Assembly: GCA_034435635.1 (NCBI GenBank)
Contig: DAOTWY010000134.1
Location: 1 to 62,431 of the forward strand
Direction of reading: 5' to 3'
Length of the DNA stretch: 62,431 bases
Origin: DAOTWY01 sp003696565
GTDB taxonomy: Bacteria > Chloroflexota > Anaerolineae > Aggregatilineales > Phototrophicaceae
A program made the position numbers and the translations under genes. Shown here piece by piece: positions 8,574 through 17,178 of the stretch. The notes under the pieces are model-generated. The model saw only the letters and a list, made by a program, of their open reading frames with translations. It made no database searches and was not told the DNA's origin. The first letter of the stretch is position 1. Each line of letters opens with the position of its first letter.

Positions 8574-9334
8574 GTACCAATGCCCCGCTTTCTGCTGATC
8601 TGACTTTGATCGCTTATCTTCTTTTAATTGTCCCTGCTATGTTGATTGGGTTTTATTTTGCGCGCCGTAAATGGTTTGAACCACATCATAAACTTGTGAT
8701 GACTGTCATCACGATCTTAAACTGGGTATTAATCCTACTTGTGATGGCTGTTTCATATTCTGAAAACGTCGCGCCAGGTCTCCCGGATAACATCAATGAC
8801 CGGCTAATTCTCATCCCGCTTATTCACTTGATCTTCGGTGCGACAGCACAACTATTGGCAACTTATCTTGTCATCCGTATGTGGCTGGAAAAATCTTTGC
8901 CGGACTGGTTCAAGGTCAAAAATATCAAACGATACATGCGCCTGACGTTGTTCCTTTGGCTACTAACTGCTTCAGTAGGAGCGTTCACTTATTTCACATG
9001 GTATGTTGTAGATACATCAGCATCGACTCAGATTGTTCCACCTGTGACTACAGAAGAAGTGCCTGGTGTGGTTTTAACTGAAGAAATCACGTTAGAACCA
9101 GTCACTACAGAAGAAATCCCCGCTGTTATTGAAACAGAAACCGCGCCACAACCGGTTGTAACGGAAGATGCGTCAACCTGCATCATCGAAGAGCAAACAG
9201 AATGTGAAGCAGAATATCAGCAAGAATTGGCGGATTGTGCTGAAGAAGATGCTGATAAACAAGCCGAATGTCAACAAGATGCACAACAAGAACGCGCTGA
9301 ATGTTTGGGGCGTGTGGCAGATCGTTGTGAATAA
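8549..9334 (+). CDS. DUF420-like membrane protein with Glu-rich linker and periodic Cys tail
   Basis: 261 residues in three parts. Residues about 1-155 hold four or five membrane segments; RRKWFEPHHKLVM after the first resembles DUF420-type proteins. Residues about 160-205 are a Thr/Glu/Val/Pro linker with two near-repeats (VTTEEVPGVV and VTTEEIPAVI). The last 54 residues are Glu/Gln/Asp/Ala-rich, probably helical, with six cysteines spaced 7-10-10-10-7 residues apart. Cys at an 11-residue period would fall on one face of a helix. The ATG follows AAAGGATG and lies inside the end of the O-antigen-ligase-like gene. I do not know the function of the tail. Confidence 0.65.
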   Translation: MRTEPGFLGTNAPLSADLTLIAYLLLIVPAMLIGFYFARRKWFEPHHKLVMTVITILNWVLILLVMAVSYSENVAPGLPDNINDRLILIPLIHLIFGATAQLLATYLVIRMWLEKSLPDWFKVKNIKRYMRLTLFLWLLTASVGAFTYFTWYVVDTSASTQIVPPVTTEEVPGVVLTEEITLEPVTTEEIPAVIETETAPQPVVTEDASTCIIEEQTECEAEYQQELADCAEEDADKQAECQQDAQQERAECLGRVADRCE

Positions 9335-9338
9335 GCAA

Positions 9339-11723
9339 ATGGATATTCAATTAGCGATTTTGAAAACAATTAAATATGCAGATATTTTCAGCTATCCTCT
9401 AACACATACTGAAATTTATCGTTACCTCGTTGCCACACCTGCGACGATACAACAAGTTCAAACAGCCCTAATTGACCTTCAAAAACAGGGACATATTTCT
9501 ATTGTAAATGGTTATGTTTGCTTAAGCGGGCACGAAGCTCACATCCAAACCCGCCAAAAACGTGCTATCAAATCGGCTCAACTGTGGCAAAGCGCATACC
9601 GCTATGCACGGCGATTTCATCGTCTGCCTTTTGTACGAATGGTCGCCGTCACCGGGTCATTAGCGATGAATAATGTGGATGAACGCGCTGATATTGACTA
9701 TTTAATTGTCACCCGTGTTGGTCGATTATGGCTCTGTCGTTTGTTGATTATTTTGCTTGTCAAATGGGCTTCGTGGAGAGATCACATAACACTGTGCCCG
9801 AATTTCATCGTATCAGAAAACGCCTTAAAATTTGCACCACAAAACCTGTTTGTCGCCCGTGAGCTTGCTCAAATGATACCACTCACTGGTATAGATGTTT
9901 ATCAGCGTATTTGTGAGCTAAATACTTGGACTACTCAATTTTTACCAAATGCATTCCCCTCACAACAGAACAAACAACCCGTTAATATACAACATAATGT
10001 AATCAAAGCAGTCATAGAGATGTGCCTAGCTCTGCCTGCTTTTGGCTGGCTAGACCGCTGGGAAATGCATCGTAAAATTCGTAAATTTACCGCACAGAAC
10101 CCAAATTCACCAGAAGCCGATTTTTCACCAGATTGGTGTAAAGGGCATTTTGATGGGCATATGAGGCGAGTTCTGCAAGTTTATGAAGGAAGTGAGATGG
10201 AACAACATCATCATAAAGTCTTGTTTGGGCAATCATACTATCTACGGTTTGATCCCAAATTATGGAATTCTATGCAACCTTATCCGCCACTTGGTACACT
10301 TTATGCTGCTGCCTACGCTCGTCAAAACGGTTATAGTGTTGTGCTGTTTGATGCCATGCTCGCTGAATCCGAAGCGGAATGGGCTGCTGCCATTGAACGA
10401 GAAACACCGACTTATGCAGTGATCTATGAGGATAACTTTAACTACCTTTCCAAAATGTGCTTAACCCGAATGCGCAAAGCGGCATTTACGATGATCCGCA
10501 TGGCAAAAGACGCTGGCTGTATCGTTATTGTCTGTGGTTCAGATGCCACGGATCATTATACACAGTATTTACACAACGGTGCGGATTACGTGCTTATTGG
10601 AGAAGGAGAAGAAACGCTCGTAGAACTGCTTAACTCACTCTGTGGACGCACTCAAACTCCGGTGAACCAAATCTTAGGCGTGGTGACCCATACCCATCCT
10701 CATCCAACTCGTCGCCCGGTGATACGTCAATTAGATGAGTTGCCCATGCCAGCCTGGGATTTAGTTGATGTAGCACGTTATAAATCACTTTGGATGACAC
10801 ATCACGGCTATTTTTCTATGAATTTAGTAACAACACGTGGATGTCCTTATCATTGTAATTGGTGTGCCAAGCCAATTTGGGGGCAGCGATACAATGTGCA
10901 TAGTCCACAGCGTATTGTTGAACAGTTGCTTTGGCTCAAGCAACACTATCAACCAGATCATATCTGGTTTGCTGATGATATTTTAGGTTTAAAACCTGGT
11001 TGGCTAGAAGCTTATGCTGATCTTATTGAACAGCATAATATTCGCATACCCTTTAAGTGTCTTAGCCGAGCGGATTTACTATTACGTGGCGATACAATCC
11101 ATGCTCTTAAACGCGCTGGGTGTCATACCGTCTGGATTGGGGCTGAATCCGGCTCACAAAAAATTCTTGATGCAATGGAAAAAGGTACACGAGTGGAACA
11201 AATCCAGCAAGTAGCACAACGCCTGCATCAAGTCGGTATCAAAGTTGGGTTTTTCTTGCAATTTGGCTATCCAGGGGAAACACGCACAGATATTGAAAAA
11301 ACGCTCCAGCTAGTACGAGATGCGCAACCGGATGACATTGGTATTTCTGTGTCTTATCCGCTTCCTGGCACTAAGTTCTATCAACGTGTCAAAAATCAAC
11401 TTGGCACACAGCAAAATTGGCAGGATTCTAACGACATGGCGATGCTTTATCATGGTCCGTTTACCACACAGTTTTATCGTCAATTACATCATGTTGTGCA
11501 TAAGGAATTTCGTTCTAGCCGTACTTGGTATGAACTTAAGCAACTCAAATTCCCACACCCAAAACGTGTTGCTGCCATGATCTATCATCGTTTAACGCTT
11601 CCCCTTGCTCGTATGCGTTTGAACCAATTGGCTATGCAAACACCAAATTACACAATCACGACATTGCCGCAGGGGATGGATTACGCTGCTGCTGCCACCC
11701 CAACACCTCAAGGAGAAGACTGA
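9339..11723 (+). CDS. Nucleotidyltransferase-like domain fused to B12-binding radical SAM enzyme
   Basis: 794 residues. Residues 1-60 look like a winged-helix segment. Residues about 100-125 carry the nucleotidyltransferase pattern TGSLAMNNVDERADIDY (Gly-Ser, then Asp-x-Asp). From about residue 287 a second protein begins: a B12-binding-like domain (KVLFGQSYYLRFDP, YVLIGEGEE), then a radical SAM barrel with TTRGCPYHCNWC (CxxxCxxC for the 4Fe-4S cluster, about 500-507), WIGAESGSQ and FLQFGYPGET. An ATG at 10197 with its own AAGGA lies exactly at the junction. The product may thus be one fusion, two proteins, or both. The start at 9339 is four bases after the preceding stop. Confidence 0.75.
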   Translation: MDIQLAILKTIKYADIFSYPLTHTEIYRYLVATPATIQQVQTALIDLQKQGHISIVNGYVCLSGHEAHIQTRQKRAIKSAQLWQSAYRYARRFHRLPFVRMVAVTGSLAMNNVDERADIDYLIVTRVGRLWLCRLLIILLVKWASWRDHITLCPNFIVSENALKFAPQNLFVARELAQMIPLTGIDVYQRICELNTWTTQFLPNAFPSQQNKQPVNIQHNVIKAVIEMCLALPAFGWLDRWEMHRKIRKFTAQNPNSPEADFSPDWCKGHFDGHMRRVLQVYEGSEMEQHHHKVLFGQSYYLRFDPKLWNSMQPYPPLGTLYAAAYARQNGYSVVLFDAMLAESEAEWAAAIERETPTYAVIYEDNFNYLSKMCLTRMRKAAFTMIRMAKDAGCIVIVCGSDATDHYTQYLHNGADYVLIGEGEETLVELLNSLCGRTQTPVNQILGVVTHTHPHPTRRPVIRQLDELPMPAWDLVDVARYKSLWMTHHGYFSMNLVTTRGCPYHCNWCAKPIWGQRYNVHSPQRIVEQLLWLKQHYQPDHIWFADDILGLKPGWLEAYADLIEQHNIRIPFKCLSRADLLLRGDTIHALKRAGCHTVWIGAESGSQKILDAMEKGTRVEQIQQVAQRLHQVGIKVGFFLQFGYPGETRTDIEKTLQLVRDAQPDDIGISVSYPLPGTKFYQRVKNQLGTQQNWQDSNDMAMLYHGPFTTQFYRQLHHVVHKEFRSSRTWYELKQLKFPHPKRVAAMIYHRLTLPLARMRLNQLAMQTPNYTITTLPQGMDYAAAATPTPQGED
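10186..10196 (+). promoter_or_regulatory. Internal ribosome binding site at the domain junction
   Basis: AAGGAAGTGAG ends directly before the in-frame ATG at 10197-10199, with AAGGA six bases from it. That ATG opens the B12/radical SAM half of the fused gene, which suggests separate or additional translation of the second half. Confidence 0.5.
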
Positions 11724-11726
11724 TCC

Positions 11727-13109
11727 ATGCCAGATATCCTGCTCACACATGGTTATTTCTTGTATGATGACCCTCACGAATTACAGGTTATGCGCCCTTA
11801 TCCACCCCTTGGGATTTTGCACATTTCCTCTTATCTAAAGCAGCACGGTTTTGATGTACACGTGCTTGACACCACATTTAGCAATATGCCAGCCTTTGAA
11901 GCGACAATTGCAACACAACGTCCCCCAGTCGTAGGTATCTATTGCAACATGATGACTCGCCGTACCGTCATTAAACTCATTTCGATTTGTAAAAAATATG
12001 ACTGTTTTGTCATCCTTGGTGGACCCGATTCAGCTAACTATCCAGCTAATTATTTGAATTTTGGGGCGGATGTCATTGTTATTGGGGAAGGGGAACAAAC
12101 ACTCAAGGAACTCCTACCGTGTATCGGGCAAGACATCAGTCATATTCATGGAATTGTATATCATGATGATACTGGGCAACTGATCCATACCCCACCACGT
12201 GAGTATCTCCCTAACTTGAACGACCTCCCGTTTCCAGATCGCGCGGCTATCGATATCCCGGCATATATGCGTGTATGGAAGCAGCACCATGGGCACAGTG
12301 CTATATCGCTCATTACCGCTCGGGGTTGCCCATATAAGTGTAACTGGTGTAGTCATGCAGTATTTGGCTATACACATCGTCGTCGCACTCCTCAACACGT
12401 TGCGGATGAGGTTGAATGGATCAAATCAACCTATGATCCAGATTTGCTGTGGTATGCTGATGACGTTTTTACAATCAACCATCGTTGGTTATATGCATAT
12501 GCTGGTGAATTAACCAAACGGGCTTTACACACGCCTTTTGAAACAATATCCCGTGAAGACCGTCTAAATGAACGGGTTATCCAAACCTTGGCGGAAATGG
12601 GTTGTTATCGTATATGGATCGGGGCTGAATCCGGTTCACAACGTGTTTTGGATGTCATGCAACGCCAAACAAATGTTGAGCGCGTCATTGATATGGTTCA
12701 TTTACTCCAAAAATACGGTATTCAGGCAGGCATGTTTATTATGCTTGGTTATGACGGAGAGCAACTCAGTGATTTAGAGCAAACCGTAGAAACACTCAAA
12801 CGTGCCAACCCTGATATTTTCCTGACCACTGTCGCCTATCCAATTGCAGGCACCAAATACTTTCAAAAAGTTTCTGATAATATCATCCCACTAAAACCTT
12901 GGCACCAAGGCTCAGATAGTGACTATACAGTAAAGGGCAGATATTCCCGTCAGTTTTATCGTTATGCTACCCGCTGGATGGTTGGGACTGTTGAACTTCA
13001 TCGTCAATGGCAAGCTCGTAATTATCGCCGTATAGCAAAAGCCTTCTTAAACGCCCAAATTGGCAGGTTTGGGATGCGCCTGACCCAACATCAAACCGAG
13101 CAAGGATAA
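11727..13109 (+). CDS. B12-binding-type radical SAM protein (second of three)
   Basis: 460 residues. An N-terminal Rossmann-like B12-binding domain (LLTHGYFLYDD, PYPPLGILHISSYL, VILGGPDSANYP, VIVIGEGEQT) is followed by a radical SAM barrel with TARGCPYKCNWC (the CxxxCxxC cluster site), WIGAESGSQRVLD and GMFIMLGYDGE. No Asp-x-His-xx-Gly cobalamin motif is obvious, as in many BchE-like members. The protein closely parallels the radical SAM half of the preceding gene, so one probably arose from the other by duplication. AAGGAG at 11710-11715 supports the ATG at 11727, three bases after the previous stop. Substrate unknown; the family performs methylations and ring or chain rearrangements. Confidence 0.88.
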   Translation: MPDILLTHGYFLYDDPHELQVMRPYPPLGILHISSYLKQHGFDVHVLDTTFSNMPAFEATIATQRPPVVGIYCNMMTRRTVIKLISICKKYDCFVILGGPDSANYPANYLNFGADVIVIGEGEQTLKELLPCIGQDISHIHGIVYHDDTGQLIHTPPREYLPNLNDLPFPDRAAIDIPAYMRVWKQHHGHSAISLITARGCPYKCNWCSHAVFGYTHRRRTPQHVADEVEWIKSTYDPDLLWYADDVFTINHRWLYAYAGELTKRALHTPFETISREDRLNERVIQTLAEMGCYRIWIGAESGSQRVLDVMQRQTNVERVIDMVHLLQKYGIQAGMFIMLGYDGEQLSDLEQTVETLKRANPDIFLTTVAYPIAGTKYFQKVSDNIIPLKPWHQGSDSDYTVKGRYSRQFYRYATRWMVGTVELHRQWQARNYRRIAKAFLNAQIGRFGMRLTQHQTEQG

Positions 13110-13163
13110 GATAATGCATCGCAGGATCAAACGACTTTCTTTAATCATGTGCTTTTGGGGTGA

Positions 13164-13943
13164 ATGATGCCTGCCTTTGATTCACTTGCCCAATCTTATG
13201 ATGAGACTTTTACCTATCGTCAACTTGGCATCTGGTTACGGGAGTTAGTCCGTTCACACATCCCGTTTCAACCAGGTGACTCCATCTTAGAAATTGGTTG
13301 CGGTACAGGTGAAGATGCGCTTTGGATGGCATCTCAACAGCTCAATGTCACAGCCACAGATGCATCCCCTGCTATGCTCGCACAAGCCCAGGCGAAAGCC
13401 GCAGATACCCCCATCCAATGGGAAATCCTAGATATTAACACATTGGATAATTCATTGCTCATGTATCAATTCGATGGGGTGTTTTCCAATTTTGGCGCGA
13501 TCAACTGTGCGGAAAATCGTCCACTTTTGGCTCAGTGGCTGAGCCAGCGGGTGCGTCTCGGTGGTAAATTAATATTTGTTGTCATGAATACAATCTGCCC
13601 TTGGGAAATTGCCTACTATCTCCTAAAGCTTAAACCAGCACAAGCATTCCGCCGCTTTAAAAACGGATTGACCGTTTACTTAGATCAAACAAGCACTATT
13701 CGCGTTTGGTATCCTAGCCCTTGCCGTATAATTCAAGATTTTCGCCCCTATTTTAAGCATAGACGCACTGTTGGAATCGGTACGCTTTTACCACCGACTT
13801 ATCTTGATGCGCAAGTTTCACGGTATCCTAAATTGTTTGCTTATTTTAAACAGTTCGATCAACGGTTTGGGGCTGTCTTTCCGCTTACTTGGTTAAACGA
13901 TCATTATTTGATTGAGTTTGAACGATGTGGTCACGTCTCTTAA
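13164..13943 (+). CDS. Class I SAM-dependent methyltransferase
   Basis: 259 residues with the class I methyltransferase core. LEIGCGTGEDALWMA is motif I. An acidic strand end with TDASPAMLAQAQ follows, then FDGVFSNFGAINC as motif IV and LGGKLIFVVMN after it. The C-terminal half is less conserved and likely forms the acceptor site. The family cannot be narrowed further. Either ATG 13164 or 13167 may be the start; no strong Shine-Dalgarno is visible. A 17-codon frame (13114-13167) ends in ATGA over the start and could couple translation. The gene overlaps the following methyltransferase by 19 bases, inside a radical SAM/methyltransferase cluster. Confidence 0.82.
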   Translation: MMPAFDSLAQSYDETFTYRQLGIWLRELVRSHIPFQPGDSILEIGCGTGEDALWMASQQLNVTATDASPAMLAQAQAKAADTPIQWEILDINTLDNSLLMYQFDGVFSNFGAINCAENRPLLAQWLSQRVRLGGKLIFVVMNTICPWEIAYYLLKLKPAQAFRRFKNGLTVYLDQTSTIRVWYPSPCRIIQDFRPYFKHRRTVGIGTLLPPTYLDAQVSRYPKLFAYFKQFDQRFGAVFPLTWLNDHYLIEFERCGHVS

Positions 13944-14563
13944 AATTGCGTTTTTGGCTGTTTCAACGCCATCGTTATCGTCATCTTGTTCTGGAATATA
14001 TTGTTGGTAAACCCTTCCTGGTGCTGCCAGATGTATTTAATCCAGGATTGTTTCCAACTGGAGTATTTCTTGCCAAGCAATTAAAACACTTTCTGCAACC
14101 TCACCACACAGTATTAGATATGGGAACTGGTAGTGGCGTTGGGGCAGTTGTTGCCGCAGATATTGCACATCATGTGACTGCTGCAGATATCAACCCGGAA
14201 GCAGTTCGATGCGCCCAAATCAACGCTATACTTAACCGTGTCGAAGATCGTGTTCATGCTTGTCATAGTGATTTATTTGCCGCTTTTACAGGTCAGAAAT
14301 TTGATGTCATCCTGTTTAATCCGCCATATTTTCGCGGGCAACCTGGGGATGCTTTAGATTATGCTTGGCGGTCTGTTGATGTTCCGGAACGATTCGCCGC
14401 CGCATTGCCGGATTATTTAAAGCCAAATGGTTTTGCCTTGATTGTCTTGACAACCAAAATTGATATAAAGTCATTTTTAAGCGCATTTAAGGCATTTGAT
14501 GTAGAAGAAGTTGCCAGTCAACACGTGATTGGTGAAGTGTGGAAGGTATATAAAATAAGCTGA
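13925..14563 (+). CDS. Methyltransferase with NPPY motif (HemK/RsmC-like small domain)
   Basis: 212 residues. VLDMGTGSGVGAVVAA is motif I and FDVILFNPPYF is the NPPY motif IV. The NPPY motif is typical of enzymes that methylate planar amide or exocyclic amino nitrogens (HemK, RsmC, N6-adenine enzymes). The conserved 30 residues before motif I (VLPDVFNPGLFPTG) resemble the HemK-like small-domain group. In a biosynthetic cluster the acceptor may be a small molecule, but this cannot be decided. It begins 19 bases inside the preceding methyltransferase gene, and its stop shares TGATG with the next start. Confidence 0.8.
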   Translation: MWSRLLKLRFWLFQRHRYRHLVLEYIVGKPFLVLPDVFNPGLFPTGVFLAKQLKHFLQPHHTVLDMGTGSGVGAVVAADIAHHVTAADINPEAVRCAQINAILNRVEDRVHACHSDLFAAFTGQKFDVILFNPPYFRGQPGDALDYAWRSVDVPERFAAALPDYLKPNGFALIVLTTKIDIKSFLSAFKAFDVEEVASQHVIGEVWKVYKIS

Positions 14564-16032
14564 TGATTGTTCTTTATAATCCACCCAGTTCGGCTAACCG
14601 CAAGCCTATTTTGCCAATGTCATTGTTGGCTATCGGCGCATTGTTAGAAGGGCGTTATGAGTATGTCATTGTAGATGGCAATCTCGAACCAGACCCCTAT
14701 GTTGTTATTGAAAAACTTATCCAGGAACAAGGTGCTACTATCCTTGCGGTAACTGTCATGCCTGGTCCTCAGCTTGCCGATGCTGTGCCACTTTGCCAGC
14801 GTATCAAAAAGGCTTATCCTCATCTCACAATTATTTGGGGCGGGTATTTCCCCACACAACACTACGATGCAGTCCTGCGTGCTGATTATGTGGATTATGT
14901 CATACGCGGACATGGAGAAGAGGCTTTCTTAGCTCTCCTAGATACACTCCAACGGGGTGCCACCCCCCTCGCCTTGAATGGTGTTGCTTATCGTGCTGGT
15001 GATGAAATTATTGCTAATGTCCCTGCGCCTATTCCACACCCTCAAAATTTGCCAGATTTTCCGTATCATCGAGTTGATCTTACGCGCTATATCCGCCCTA
15101 CGTTTATGGGTAAACGTACTTTGCCACACCATTCTAGCTATGGTTGTCCCTTTTTCTGTAATTTCTGTGCAGTGGTCAACATGGTAGAAGGGCGTTGGTT
15201 AGCACAATCTGCTGAGCGTACGGCTACCATTGTCCGCCAACTTGTCAAAACATGGCAACTCGATGCTGTTGAGTTTTATGATAATAATTTTTTCACCAGT
15301 GAAAAACGTGTGGCTGCTTTTTCACAAGTGATTATGGATTTAAACATCGGTTGGTGGGGAGAAGGGCGTATTGATACCATGCTCGCCTATTCTGATCAGA
15401 CATGGCGTTTAATGCGTGATAGTGGCTTGCGTATGGTTTTTTTAGGGGCGGAATCCGGCTCGGATCAAACACTCAAGCGTATGGACAAGGGCGGGCGTGC
15501 TTCTACACAGAAAACGCTTGAAATCGCTGCAAAAATGGCTGATTACGATATTGTGCCGGAAATGTCCTTTGTCGTTGGCAATCCTCCGCATCCCGAACAA
15601 GATACCAAACAAACACTTGAATTTATTCGCAAGGTCAAACAGATTAATCCTCATACCGAAATTATCATCTATGTCTATACACCTGTTCCGCTTAGCGGTG
15701 AATTATATGAACAGGCTAGGGCAGATGGTTTCGCCTTCCCTCAAACACTAGAAGGTTGGATCAGCTCGGAATGGCAAGATTTTATCCAGCGGCGTAGTGC
15801 CAATATGCCCTGGATGAAAGACCCCATTCGGCGTTATGTACGCGATTTTGAGCGTGTCTTAAATGCTTATTATCCCACCTCCACCGATATTCGCCTCACC
15901 CGCTTTTGGCGTGTTTTGCTTCGCTCCATTAGCGCGTTTCGTTATCACACACAATTTTATCGTTATCCGTTAGAATTGCGTGTTCTACATAAACTCATTC
16001 ACTATCAACGTCCAGAAACAACAGGGTTTTAA
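14563..16032 (+). CDS. B12-binding-type radical SAM protein (third of three)
   Basis: 489 residues. An N-terminal B12-binding-like domain (LYNPPSSANRKPILPMSL, YVIRGHGEEAFL) is followed by a radical SAM barrel with SSYGCPFFCNFC (CxxxCxxC, about 195-202), FLGAESGSDQTL and the later glycine-rich MSFVVGNPPHPEQD. The C-terminal 130 residues are helical and basic (FWRVLLRSISAFRYHTQFYR) and may bind a membrane or a lipid-linked substrate. It differs clearly from the other two radical SAM proteins of the cluster and is probably not a recent duplicate. Its ATG overlaps the stop of the methyltransferase gene before it. Confidence 0.87.
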   Translation: MIVLYNPPSSANRKPILPMSLLAIGALLEGRYEYVIVDGNLEPDPYVVIEKLIQEQGATILAVTVMPGPQLADAVPLCQRIKKAYPHLTIIWGGYFPTQHYDAVLRADYVDYVIRGHGEEAFLALLDTLQRGATPLALNGVAYRAGDEIIANVPAPIPHPQNLPDFPYHRVDLTRYIRPTFMGKRTLPHHSSYGCPFFCNFCAVVNMVEGRWLAQSAERTATIVRQLVKTWQLDAVEFYDNNFFTSEKRVAAFSQVIMDLNIGWWGEGRIDTMLAYSDQTWRLMRDSGLRMVFLGAESGSDQTLKRMDKGGRASTQKTLEIAAKMADYDIVPEMSFVVGNPPHPEQDTKQTLEFIRKVKQINPHTEIIIYVYTPVPLSGELYEQARADGFAFPQTLEGWISSEWQDFIQRRSANMPWMKDPIRRYVRDFERVLNAYYPTSTDIRLTRFWRVLLRSISAFRYHTQFYRYPLELRVLHKLIHYQRPETTGF

Positions 16033-16035
16033 CCC

Positions 16036-17178
16036 GTGCGGAAGATCATCCGGCGTTCAACCGTTATCCTACAAAATTCCCTGTACAATTTGTTGTTACC
16101 AGCGATTAATATCTTGCTCGCTTCTCTGGTGATCCGCCTTACCTCTAAGACGTTGTGGGGGGGCTTTGTAGATGTATTAGTGGTTGTTCAGTTCACGGCA
16201 CAGGTTGCCGCTTGGGGGAACAAAGAATATTTGTTACGAGGCTTTAGCCGGCAACCAGCAACCATGCCACATCAATGGCAAGCGGCTTTTTATCCACGTC
16301 TGCTTATTGCTTGCCCTTTGATTCTACTCGCAGATGCAAAGATATTCATTTGGTTACTTGGCTTGATCATCGCTGCGTCATTTGATGTGCTGATTCTTTA
16401 TCGCAAGGCTTTTTTTTATGCTATCCGTGTTGAATTGATTGCCGCGCTTGGAGTCGCTATTGTCATTGTGGCGCGTTATCAAACACTCATAGTTGATGAT
16501 CTTATTACTTTTTTTGCGTTGGCAGCATGGTTAAAGGTAATTCTTTTAGGTTACCGATTTAGAGATGTGCTGGGCTTTACTTGGGGTGGATTTTCTTACT
16601 TTCAAGCGGCTTTTCCATTTTTTTTATTAACTTTTAGCGGCGCACTTGCTTCCCGTATTGATCTGTATACAGTGAGCTTGCTCCGCCTTGATGAAGAAGT
16701 TGCACAATATCAAGTGTTTATCAATTTGATGCTTTATCTTCAGGCACTCTCTAATTTTATTCTGCTGCCTTATACCAAAAATGTGTATCGCTTAACTGAT
16801 TCAAGCATTCGCAAACTATCTCATCGTTTATTTATACTTGGCATTTTCATTACTCCACCCGCTATTTTGGTCGCTTGGGGAGTCTTGTGGGTATTATATG
16901 ATGTGCGCTTCTCTGGTGTGATGATGCTTTTGGGAGGAGCATTTGTTTTACCCATTTATGCGTTTTTGCCGCTGATCTATCGACTATACAAACGTAACGA
17001 GCAACGTGTTGTTTTATGGGTTAATCTTTATGGAGCAGTGTTGAACTTGATTCTCAATATCATTTTTTTGCCCATCATGGGAATTACCGGCGCGATTTTA
17101 TCAAGTGCTATTATCCAATGGGGGATGCTCTATGCTTACTTGTCCAATCTGCGGCGAATTAATCACAAAACCCAATAG
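16036..17178 (+). CDS. Polysaccharide flippase / oligosaccharide transporter-like protein
   Basis: 380 residues with about ten hydrophobic segments in the pattern of the MOP/Wzx-type flippase superfamily. The N-terminus reads LQNSLYNLLLPAINILLASL, and the last third has the paired segments LFILGIFITPPAILVAWG and LNLILNIIFLPIMGI. That is shorter than usual for Wzx (about 420-480). The start is GTG 16036, with AGGG about ten bases before. A lipid-linked product made by the upstream enzymes could be moved across the membrane by this protein. This function is inferred from the fold and context only. The 3' end overlaps the next gene by about 47 bases. Confidence 0.7.
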   Translation: MRKIIRRSTVILQNSLYNLLLPAINILLASLVIRLTSKTLWGGFVDVLVVVQFTAQVAAWGNKEYLLRGFSRQPATMPHQWQAAFYPRLLIACPLILLADAKIFIWLLGLIIAASFDVLILYRKAFFYAIRVELIAALGVAIVIVARYQTLIVDDLITFFALAAWLKVILLGYRFRDVLGFTWGGFSYFQAAFPFFLLTFSGALASRIDLYTVSLLRLDEEVAQYQVFINLMLYLQALSNFILLPYTKNVYRLTDSSIRKLSHRLFILGIFITPPAILVAWGVLWVLYDVRFSGVMMLLGGAFVLPIYAFLPLIYRLYKRNEQRVVLWVNLYGAVLNLILNIIFLPIMGITGAILSSAIIQWGMLYAYLSNLRRINHKTQ

